Assembly (NCBI GenBank): GCA_964616145.1
Contig: CAZTRD010000004.1
Span: 1-63,529, forward strand
Reading direction: 5' to 3'
DNA from: JAQTNP01 sp964616145
GTDB taxonomy: Bacteria > Patescibacteriota > Minisyncoccia > Minisyncoccales > PEYH01
Length of the DNA: 63,529 nt
A program made the position numbers and the translations under genes. How positions within the stretch are numbered: the stretch's first letter is position 1; the number at the start of each line of letters is the position of its first letter. Under the pieces are notes generated by a model. The model searched no databases. It had not been told where the DNA came from and worked only from the letters and a program-made list of their open reading frames with translations. Shown here piece by piece: positions 1-5,921 of this stretch.

Positions 1-189
1 CTCATACGGTTATGAGGCATGGAGAGAGTACGATTCCTCAGGGAATTTGATTCATTATAAGAACTCAAACGGTTATGAGGGATGGAATAAGTACGATTCC
101 TTAGGGAATCTGATTCGTTACAGGAATTCAGACGGTTATGAGGAATGGAATGAGTACGATTCCTCAGGGAATTTGATGCATTCCAGTAA
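1..189 (+). repeat. 63-bp tandem repeat, three units
   Basis: Units begin at about 1, 64 and 127 and share the core TACGATTCCTCAGGGAAT. They stay in frame within the repeat-protein gene. The last bases of the window (TCGTTACAGGAATTCA) also occur at the junction of units 2 and 3 here, which links the two window ends. Confidence 0.9.
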
Positions 190-214
190 CTCATACGACG
201 ATGTAGAGCAATAG
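2..214 (+). CDS. YD-type 21-residue repeat protein, C-terminal part (5' truncated)
   Basis: The open frame runs from the window edge to a TAG. It contains three 63-bp (21-residue) repeats whose core reads roughly NGYEEWxEYDSSGNLIHYK, then a short tail ending DDVEQ. Repeats of this YD/NGY type form extended beta structures in secreted or surface proteins, but no function can be assigned from the repeats alone. The same repeat starts a gene at the other end of the window (63386 onward), so both may be parts of one gene broken by assembly. Repeat number cannot be known from this contig. Confidence 0.8.
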   Translation, partial: SYGYEAWREYDSSGNLIHYKNSNGYEGWNKYDSLGNLIRYRNSDGYEEWNEYDSSGNLMHSSNSYDDVEQ

Positions 215-232
215 GCAAAAAGGAGAAGTATC

Positions 233-373
233 ATGGCGAAAGTAATTGAGGTGTTGGTGGACCAGGATGTCGACCTCGGGTTTTTGGAGGGGGTGCTTTG
301 TATTTTGAGTACGCTGTTCGAATTCGGCCGGCCGTGCTTTGTCCGGTGTGTGGAGGTCCGAGCCGTCTCGTGA
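233..373 (+). CDS. Small ORF overlapping a zinc-ribbon ORF
   Basis: A 46-residue frame starts at ATG 233 behind a very good ribosome site (AAAAAGGAGAAG). Its first 20 residues (MAKVIEVLVDQDVDLGFLEG) look like coding sequence. After a G-run near 286-293 the better protein is in the -1 frame, which encodes a zinc ribbon (298-474). Either the two are translationally coupled overlapping genes, or the G-run holds an indel or a programmed -1 shift joining them. I cannot tell which. Confidence 0.5.
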   Translation: MAKVIEVLVDQDVDLGFLEGVLCILSTLFEFGRPCFVRCVEVRAVS

Positions 374-474
374 CGAGTGTGGGGGACGAGTGGAGGAGTT
401 GTGCCGATTGCTTGGCTACGTGGTCCGAGTCTCGACGCAAGTGTCTGAAGTGTGCTAAAAACCGGGCCGACTAG
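298..474 (+). CDS. Zinc-ribbon microprotein
   Basis: A 58-residue frame from TTG 298, preceded by GGAGGGGG. It carries three Cys pairs, CPVC, CADC and CLKC, as expected for a small zinc-binding domain. It overlaps the preceding frame, and a -1 shift at the G-run would fuse them into one protein of about 80 residues. It is followed by a strong terminator. Many other zinc-ribbon microproteins occur near the tRNAs in this window. Role unknown. Confidence 0.55.
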   Translation: MYFEYAVRIRPAVLCPVCGGPSRLVTSVGDEWRSCADCLATWSESRRKCLKCAKNRAD

Positions 475-520
475 GCTTAGGGGGGGATTGGGGCTTTCCT
501 CCGTCGAAAAAAGTTGCCCC

Positions 521-552
521 CGGTCTTCTAGCACGTGCTAGAAGACCGTTTT
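521..552 (+). terminator. Rho-independent terminator
   Basis: Perfect 28-nt palindrome CGGTCTTCTAGCAC/GTGCTAGAAGACCG followed by TTTT. It closes the repeat-protein and zinc-ribbon block. Confidence 0.85.
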
Positions 553-575
553 CAATCTTTTACGTAGGAGCTGAA

Positions 576-665
576 ATGGGAATGTTACTAGTGGGATGGT
601 TTGGCTTCTCTTTTATAGCAACAGGGTTGCTTGTTCTAGTTGCAGTCACAATCTTAGGAGAATGA
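576..665 (+). CDS. 29-residue single-span membrane peptide
   Basis: ATG 576 follows TAGGAG with a short spacer. Almost the whole product is hydrophobic (GFSFIATGLLVLVAVTIL), which predicts one transmembrane helix. Its stop region carries the ribosome site (TTAGGAG) of the next gene, so the two are probably coupled. Function unknown. Confidence 0.55.
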   Translation: MGMLLVGWFGFSFIATGLLVLVAVTILGE

Positions 666-666
666 T

Positions 667-915
667 ATGAAGACTGAATTGAGCTCCGAGAATCATGGGT
701 GGAGTTGGATTGAAGGAAATTCTATGAAATTGCTCAGCCACTGTGTGCTTTGTTTCAGACCGTTGTCCTGGTTTTTCAGGCGTGATTGGTACGCGGTCCG
801 TTGTGTGTCGGGCGTTGATGGAATAGGTAAAACCTGGCTGATTGATATCGGTGCGATTACATTAGGATGGAGGGATAAATACAATGCCCGCCGCCGACGC
901 AATGAACATTCTTAG
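667..915 (+). CDS. Hypothetical protein (82 aa)
   Basis: Starts at ATG 667, one base after the stop of the preceding peptide, with AGGAG upstream. It contains a CVLC pair, a Trp/Arg-rich middle and a basic C terminus (ARRRRN). I do not recognise the family. Confidence 0.55.
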   Translation: MKTELSSENHGWSWIEGNSMKLLSHCVLCFRPLSWFFRRDWYAVRCVSGVDGIGKTWLIDIGAITLGWRDKYNARRRRNEHS

Positions 916-968
916 AGTCACGGTAATCGAAGAATAAAAGTAAAGAATGAACTGCATAGGAGAAAAGT

Positions 969-1127
969 ATGAAAGTTAGGGTTTTGAGGAACGGAAGGCT
1001 ATCTGTAGAAGATAGGGATAAGAATCGACTAGCAGTAGTCGATCCCAATCTTTTGCAGATAGTCTGGGCGGCGGAGGGGGTTGATAGAGGTGGGGTTATA
1101 CGAGTTTGTCGTGACTATAAAGCGTAA
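969..1127 (+). CDS. Hypothetical protein (52 aa)
   Basis: ATG 969 lies behind ATAGGAGAAAAGT, a strong ribosome site. The 52-residue product mixes charged and hydrophobic residues and ends GGVIRVCRDYKA. It is followed by an AT-rich inverted repeat (ACGTTATATA/TATATAACGT, about 1128-1150). No family recognised. Confidence 0.55.
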   Translation: MKVRVLRNGRLSVEDRDKNRLAVVDPNLLQIVWAAEGVDRGGVIRVCRDYKA

Positions 1128-1183
1128 ACGTTATATATAATATATAACGTAAAACCCGGACAAAAAAAAGCGGGCAAAATTCC

Positions 1184-1212
1184 CTTAAATATGTCAAAAT
1201 TTAAGGCATAAT
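1184..1212 (+). promoter_or_regulatory. Putative phage promoter (site 1)
   Basis: CTTAAA at 1184, a 17-bp spacer ending in GG, then CATAAT at 1207. The same architecture recurs at four other block heads. It lies upstream of the 1245-2104 gene cluster. Confidence 0.6.
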
Positions 1213-1244
1213 AGATTGATTGCAGTCACCTTGGGTAGTGTGTT

Positions 1245-1469
1245 ATGAAATGGCTTAATTCAGAATTAAAACTACGGCGTCTTCTTGCTGTATGCTACGC
1301 CGGTAGCGCCTTATATAAGGATGGCGGTGAACTGTATGATAATAGGGAGTCTCCCTATATAGATTTCCTAAGAGATACAGTTGATAAAATAGAAGATAAA
1401 ATGCTCAAAAGAGCTGAAAAAGCTTACAAGGAACTAAAGGAAAAAGGAAAGAACAATGCTGGATATTAA
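1245..1469 (+). CDS. Hypothetical protein (74 aa)
   Basis: First gene after promoter-like site 1. The ATG has only a weak ribosome site (GGGTAGTG). The C-terminal half is a Lys/Glu-rich helix. The last 14 bases overlap the start of the next gene, which suggests translational coupling. Family not recognised. Confidence 0.6.
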   Translation: MKWLNSELKLRRLLAVCYAGSALYKDGGELYDNRESPYIDFLRDTVDKIEDKMLKRAEKAYKELKEKGKNNAGY

Positions 1470-1743
1470 TTGCTCTTTAGAAGGAGATTTGTGGGTTGTA
1501 GAGATAGGGGCCTTATCCGGAGACGTAAACGAATACTCGGAAATAAAGGGGCCGTATCTAAGTAAAGCAGCCGCATATAAAGCCATTAAGCAGATGGCTT
1601 TAGAATCGGTTGAGGACGGTGAAGAATTGACTTTAGGAGATTTAAAGGATTACTGCAGTCTTTATGCAGTAGTTAGATTGGAGAGTGTGTATCATCCAAT
1701 CCCTAAGGTAACAGTAAATATGAGACTAAAGAAAGTACTATAG
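1456..1743 (+). CDS. Hypothetical protein (95 aa)
   Basis: Starts inside the end of the previous gene, with AAGGAAAAAGGAAAG upstream. N-terminal beta-like segment (LWVVEIGALSG), then a helical region. Cotranscribed with its neighbours. Function unknown. Confidence 0.65.
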   Translation: MLDINCSLEGDLWVVEIGALSGDVNEYSEIKGPYLSKAAAYKAIKQMALESVEDGEELTLGDLKDYCSLYAVVRLESVYHPIPKVTVNMRLKKVL

Positions 1744-1753
1744 GAGAACAAAG

Positions 1754-2104
1754 ATGGAAGACAATGATCTTCATGATCTTCATAATATTCATTTTTACCT
1801 TTCCTTGACGATTATAAATATGAAAGGATTGTTGGTAAAAATGAGGGAGAGGTTGAAGTGGGTGGACGGAAGAGTTTCAACCATTGCCACACAAGAAATA
1901 TGGCGGATAGAAGCTAGGGTCCAAGATATAATAAATTCAATAAACGAGTGGGATGTGGAGGAAGAACTTCTCATTTTCGATGAGGATCTTGCTGAGAGAG
2001 AGAGTTTTGGGCGGCGGAGGCGAAAGTATGAGAGGTTAGCTGCTGAGCAGGCGGCTGCTGAGCAGGCGGCTGCTGAGCGGGCGATTGAGCAGACTAATTT
2101 CTAG
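1754..2104 (+). CDS. Hypothetical protein with Ala/Glu/Gln tandem repeat (116 aa)
   Basis: ATG 1754 has TAGGAG upstream. The protein is strongly helical. It ends in a low-complexity run of AAEQA-type pentads encoded by near-identical 15-bp repeats, a likely site of repeat-number change. It is the last gene before a terminator. Function unknown. Confidence 0.65.
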   Translation: MEDNDLHDLHNIHFYLSLTIINMKGLLVKMRERLKWVDGRVSTIATQEIWRIEARVQDIINSINEWDVEEELLIFDEDLAERESFGRRRRKYERLAAEQAAAEQAAAERAIEQTNF

Positions 2105-2110
2105 AGTGTT

Positions 2111-2156
2111 AAAAACCGCATATTTCCGAAATAAATCGGATTTATGCGGTTTTTTT
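2111..2156 (+). terminator. Rho-independent terminator
   Basis: Stem AAACCGCATA/TATGCGGTTT with an AT-rich loop, followed by a T-run. It ends the 1245-2104 block. Confidence 0.85.
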
Positions 2157-2170
2157 AACTATTATCTACC

Positions 2171-2199
2171 TTTAAATTTAGCGATTTTTGTGGCAAAAT
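2171..2199 (+). promoter_or_regulatory. Putative phage promoter (site 2, variant)
   Basis: TTTAAA at 2171, 17-bp spacer ending TGTGG, then CAAAAT at 2194, one base off the CATAAT of the other sites. About 200 bases of leader without a convincing gene follow (only a 14-codon ORF with GAGGG upstream near 2237). It would drive the small-paralogue cluster at 2403-3154. Confidence 0.5.
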
Positions 2200-2402
2200 A
2201 TATTAGGTAAGATTACATAATATTGAAAAGAGGGATAATGTGCAAAAAGCCAGTAATATTAGTTATTTGGAACAGGAATTAAGGATCTTGTTTTGTAAAT
2301 ATGCGATTTTTCGAGTCTGAATGTTAATCCTTAAAGGATTTTGACTAAAAAGGTTGTTTACCCTATCTTTTATCTATAAGTTGTTAATAAATTGAGCTTA
2401 AA

Positions 2403-2627
2403 ATGTTTATTTACAGAGGCTGGTTTAGAGAAGAAACCTTTTTTATATATAAAGTACATGAAGAATATTTAGTATATGTTTTAGATATTAACGAACCTGG
2501 TGATTTTTGTGTAACATCTCTAGACTGGATACAGCTTTTTTATATGAAAAATGAAAATATAAGTGATTTTGAAAAGAATTTGTTGGAAAAGGCTTTAAAA
2601 CCATATTTTGCTGCAGATTGTTTGTGA
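2403..2627 (+). CDS. Small paralogue with shared C-terminal tail (74 aa)
   Basis: An alpha/beta protein whose N-terminal half is beta-rich (FIYRGWF, YLVYVLDI). It ends in LEKALKPYFAADCL, a variant of the terminal helix shared by about 15 small proteins in this window. First of three such genes in tandem. Function unknown. Confidence 0.65.
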   Translation: MFIYRGWFREETFFIYKVHEEYLVYVLDINEPGDFCVTSLDWIQLFYMKNENISDFEKNLLEKALKPYFAADCL

Positions 2628-2645
2628 AAAATGGAGAATGTAAAG

Positions 2646-2882
2646 ATGATGGAGTTAAAATTTGAAGGGAAGAACGGGATTTTGTTCAAAATACATAGAT
2701 TTGAGGATGATGTTAACATAAAATATATAATAGTAGAATCTATCTTAGAAGAAAAATCCATATTTAGTCGGTTCAACCCTCTATCTTTTTTAAAGTGGTA
2801 CCCAAAAGTTACGGATGATCCATTAATATGTATTCGTTTAGAGAAGATGGGGGCGGGATTAGCCGCCGTACTGGCATTGTGA
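2646..2882 (+). CDS. Small paralogue with shared C-terminal tail (78 aa)
   Basis: I chose ATG 2646, which has GGAG nine bases upstream; an in-frame ATG at 2631 has no ribosome site. The tail reads GLAAVLAL, a loose match to the family ending. Its stop overlaps a GTG (GTGA) that starts the next gene. Confidence 0.6.
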   Translation: MMELKFEGKNGILFKIHRFEDDVNIKYIIVESILEEKSIFSRFNPLSFLKWYPKVTDDPLICIRLEKMGAGLAAVLAL

Positions 2883-3154
2883 AAGAAATTGTATACCATT
2901 TATATCACAGACAAGATTTATTTCTTTGGTTTGACGACGAAACTAAAAAGACCTGGGTAGTAAATATTAAAGGGGAGAGAGTTAATAAAGATGTGTTTAT
3001 AAAAGCTGCTTTAGAGAAATTTAAAGAAAGGCAACCTCTGTACGAAGCTATAAATACATTTATATGTGATGAAGTTTGTTTTGAACATCCTATAGAAAAA
3101 ATATCAAAATATCTTCCAGAAATTAAGGCATATTGGGCAGTGGATTTGCTGTAA
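2879..3154 (+). CDS. Small paralogue with shared C-terminal tail (91 aa)
   Basis: I chose GTG 2879 because it overlaps the preceding stop as GTGA; an in-frame ATG at 2828 would overlap 55 bases. N-terminal beta segments (LFLWFD, TWVVNIKG), then helices, ending PEIKAYWAVDLL, a clear match to the shared tail. Function unknown. Confidence 0.6.
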   Translation: MKEIVYHLYHRQDLFLWFDDETKKTWVVNIKGERVNKDVFIKAALEKFKERQPLYEAINTFICDEVCFEHPIEKISKYLPEIKAYWAVDLL

Positions 3155-3243
3155 ACTAAATCTGAAAATGATGAGAGCAGGTCAATTATGAAAAAACAAA
3201 CCACTGGTTGGATGTGTCTAAGTTTGAAACGGTTTTAAAAAGC

Positions 3244-3272
3244 AAGTCCCGGTATTTCTACCGGGACTTTAA
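3244..3272. terminator. Bidirectional terminator hairpin
   Basis: AAGTCCCGGTA/TACCGGGACTT with a TTTC loop. It separates the plus-strand cluster from the convergent minus-strand gene at 3291 and can act in both directions. Confidence 0.75.
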
Positions 3273-3290
3273 GGATGTGAGATGACAAAC

Positions 3291-4289
3291 TCACAGCAAT
3301 ATTTTCAGTAATCCATCCGCTTCATGAGCTGTTATTTTCGAAATTGAATCAGTATTACAGACAGCTTTAAGGTATTTATCTACGGCTTCTTTGTTATTAT
3401 GCAATTTGTTTCTAGATATAAGTTTGTTGTTGGATAATACTACTGCGTGTTTTTCCAGATTTTTGTTATCTTGTACGGTCATGCTGAATAAATTCTGCTC
3501 CGGAGCAGTAGTTAGGAATGGATGATGCAGATCTGTTAAACGATCTATGGCATCTATGAATCCAGCAATTTTTTGAAGTGTTATAGGTTTTAGGATACCA
3601 TCTTTATCAGCTTGTTTAGTCATCGTTATAGCTTCATCTATCTTTTTGCAAACTTCTGGGTTTGTTTTCAGTAAGTTCTTACGGGTACTTAGCATATTTA
3701 CTGCTGAATCCGTAAGACCGACACCAAAGCCAGCTGTTTTTTCTAGAGAAGATCTGCGTAGTGTGTTAAGTTCTATATTCATATCTTCGGCAGTTTTAAG
3801 TATTTGCCGGGCTACATCTCTACGAATTGTGTATGTATATTTATCGTAGTTGTTTAGTATATCGTCCGCTGTTTTCTGCAGATCTTCAGGTGCATAAATG
3901 TGCACTTCTGCGAGTATAGTGTTTTCGTGTCTATATTTTATTATAGGTTCTTTTATTTCAGCGGCTTCTTTTAGAAATCTTTCGGTAAATTTATAATTCA
4001 GATCTATTTTCCATAATTTAGCAGCTTCTTTAAAGATATTGTTTATTCTTTCTAATTCGTATTCGTTATATTCTTCAGTAGCATACTTAGAGAAATACAG
4101 ATGTGATAGCCAAGTATTGGCTGGAGAATCTATAGGATATACTCTATTAATTCTATCAGCGAAAGCAGTAGTCGGAAGTTCCGAAGGATTTACATCTAAT
4201 TCGGCTTCTTTAACGAATGTAGGGAATTTGACAGCATTATACAGATAATGCAGTTTGGAATGATTTTTATCCGTTGTCTGATCTATCAT
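3291..4289 (-). CDS. Hypothetical protein, possibly virion-associated (332 aa)
   Basis: I chose ATG 4289 because AGGAG (4296-4300) sits six bases upstream; an ATG at 4295 would touch the ribosome site. The product is mostly helical and rich in Lys/Glu. It contains FADRINRVYPIDSPANTWLS near residue 45, a block that reminds me of proteins encoded beside terminases in large phages; this is recollection, not proof. It shares orientation with the terminase at 5922-8402, opposite to every other gene, so a late or structural role is an inference. Confidence 0.6.
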   Translation of the reverse strand: MIDQTTDKNHSKLHYLYNAVKFPTFVKEAELDVNPSELPTTAFADRINRVYPIDSPANTWLSHLYFSKYATEEYNEYELERINNIFKEAAKLWKIDLNYKFTERFLKEAAEIKEPIIKYRHENTILAEVHIYAPEDLQKTADDILNNYDKYTYTIRRDVARQILKTAEDMNIELNTLRRSSLEKTAGFGVGLTDSAVNMLSTRKNLLKTNPEVCKKIDEAITMTKQADKDGILKPITLQKIAGFIDAIDRLTDLHHPFLTTAPEQNLFSMTVQDNKNLEKHAVVLSNNKLISRNKLHNNKEAVDKYLKAVCNTDSISKITAHEADGLLKILL

Positions 4290-4492
4290 CTTCATCTCCT
4301 GAAAATAAGACAGTATATATTAAATAATATTATAATATACGTTCTAAAAATATACAAGCAAATTGATTTCTCCGCTACGCCTCATCGCGAAAGAGTCGAG
4401 ATTTGATTTCGGATTGAACCGGGTGCGATGTGAAAACTTTGTGGGTGGGTGCAAAGAGGTGGAGCTTAAAAAAAATGCAAAGGAAACTCCTA

Positions 4493-4852
4493 ATGTCAGA
4501 AGATTCAGTTTCAGAAGAGACGGTTACTTTTAAAGTTAGACGTATAGAAAATAAAGAAAAGTGGACAGCAGATAAGAAATGGTTGGGGGGATTTGCTACA
4601 ACAACAAGTAAATATGCTCCCTACATTAAATCCGCATATAACTTATATAGGAATACAGACAAGACTATTTCGGTGATGAGATCTATACCTCGGGGGCGAG
4701 GTGAGGAAATGCAGAGAGAGGAAGTGGATATAGATACCGTTATCAAACTTTATAGAGTTAATTTAAAGCATAGTTTGATTAAAAAAGGTTCGGATAGTAG
4801 GATTCTGGAAATTCCTGAATTTAGATTTGCTCTAGCTGCAGATTTGTTATAA
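4493..4852 (+). CDS. Small paralogue with shared C-terminal tail (119 aa)
   Basis: ATG 4493 has AGGA eight bases upstream and gives the same length as its neighbours; an in-frame GTG lies at 4430. The protein ends IPEFRFALAADLL, an almost textbook copy of the shared tail. It opens a four-gene plus-strand cluster wedged between the two minus-strand genes. Confidence 0.65.
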   Translation: MSEDSVSEETVTFKVRRIENKEKWTADKKWLGGFATTTSKYAPYIKSAYNLYRNTDKTISVMRSIPRGRGEEMQREEVDIDTVIKLYRVNLKHSLIKKGSDSRILEIPEFRFALAADLL

Positions 4853-4886
4853 AGATATTTATATTTGTTAATTAGGAAAAATTGCA

Positions 4887-5159
4887 ATGCTCTCTAAAGA
4901 AAAATCAGAAGGGTACATATATTTAGGAAAAGATGAAAATGCGGCACAGACTAATCAGCTGTTGGGTTTAGATTTTTTATATTTTAAATCCATTAGGGAA
5001 CCTATACACTTTAAAATAATGATTTATTTGAGGGATACTTTGTTTGACGAGTGGTTCCTGGAAGATTTTATAAGATATCAAAATATATATAAACATCACT
5101 TAAGTTTTTGTTTTGAAAATAAAGAATTAAGGAATGAAATAGCAGTTAGATTATTGTAG
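4887..5159 (+). CDS. Small paralogue with shared C-terminal tail (90 aa)
   Basis: Begins with a short polar segment followed by IYLG, like the CKYLG and CRYVT starts of the next two genes. It ends KELRNEIAVRLL, matching the shared tail. No function known. Confidence 0.65.
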   Translation: MLSKEKSEGYIYLGKDENAAQTNQLLGLDFLYFKSIREPIHFKIMIYLRDTLFDEWFLEDFIRYQNIYKHHLSFCFENKELRNEIAVRLL

Positions 5160-5171
5160 AAGGGATCAGTA

Positions 5172-5543
5172 ATGGAAGAAAAGAATCCTAAGATACTTGA
5201 GGGATGTAAATATTTAGGCAATATAATTATCAGAGGAGGCCCTCAAGTTTGGACTAACAAATATATGGGTACGGATACTCCGAGGGCAATAACATTCTCT
5301 TTCTATGTAACTAAGGCGGAGGATGAGTTAATTGTTAAGAGAAGTGTTCGTTATTATTACTCCAAAAATATATCTAGAAAGATAACGGATGTTATTGAAT
5401 TTTTGGAAATGTGGTTTGAAAATAAACCCCCTGAAGATCTGTCTAAATTTTATTATTTTCGGATGGGGGATGGTAAACGTTTAGATAATCTGCTCAAAAA
5501 AGTACCTAAGCTTAAACCGTATGTAGCTTTGTGTTTGTTGTAA
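5172..5543 (+). CDS. Small paralogue with shared C-terminal tail (123 aa)
   Basis: Closely related to the next gene: both read ILxxCxY near the start, a TFSFYxTK block in the middle, FLxxWF near residue 85, and end in PKLKPYVALCLL or PEFKPYVAAYLL. Ribosome site GGGATCAG upstream of ATG 5172. This pair shows that the family is truly paralogous and not similar only at the tail. Function unknown. Confidence 0.7.
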   Translation: MEEKNPKILEGCKYLGNIIIRGGPQVWTNKYMGTDTPRAITFSFYVTKAEDELIVKRSVRYYYSKNISRKITDVIEFLEMWFENKPPEDLSKFYYFRMGDGKRLDNLLKKVPKLKPYVALCLL

Positions 5544-5553
5544 AGGATTGGAG

Positions 5554-5919
5554 ATGAAAGGAAAAGATTTAAGCATATTAAAAAATTGTAGATATGTAAC
5601 AAAGATATGTTTATTTGGTAGATTTTCTTCGGAATCTTTCGAAACAGCTACGTTGACATTTTCTTTTTACTTAACTAAAGTTGGGAAAGAGGTGGTTATT
5701 AAATTAAATAGATTTTCATCCCAAAAGCGCGGATATAAAACCAAATGTACTTCGAATATTATAGATAGTACTGATTTTCTGAATCTATGGTTTAAGGAAA
5801 TAGCTAAAAAAGAATGGCGGGTTGACTATGTTTATCGAAATAACACAAAGGTTCGTTTTAGTAACTTACTTGCTAAAATTCCAGAATTTAAACCTTATGT
5901 AGCTGCTTATCTACTGTAA
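5554..5919 (+). CDS. Small paralogue with shared C-terminal tail (121 aa)
   Basis: ATG 5554 follows AAGGATTGG; an upstream TTG at 5548 is less likely. Sister of the preceding gene over its full length, ending IPEFKPYVAAYLL. Its stop lies only two bases from the end of the convergent terminase gene, with no terminator between them. Confidence 0.7.
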   Translation: MKGKDLSILKNCRYVTKICLFGRFSSESFETATLTFSFYLTKVGKEVVIKLNRFSSQKRGYKTKCTSNIIDSTDFLNLWFKEIAKKEWRVDYVYRNNTKVRFSNLLAKIPEFKPYVAAYLL

Positions 5920-5921
5920 TT

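Noticed and set aside
136..534. 132-residue minus-strand ORF at the left end
   Set aside because: It lies antisense to the repeat-protein end, the zinc-ribbon gene and a terminator, and has low-complexity composition; no ribosome site.
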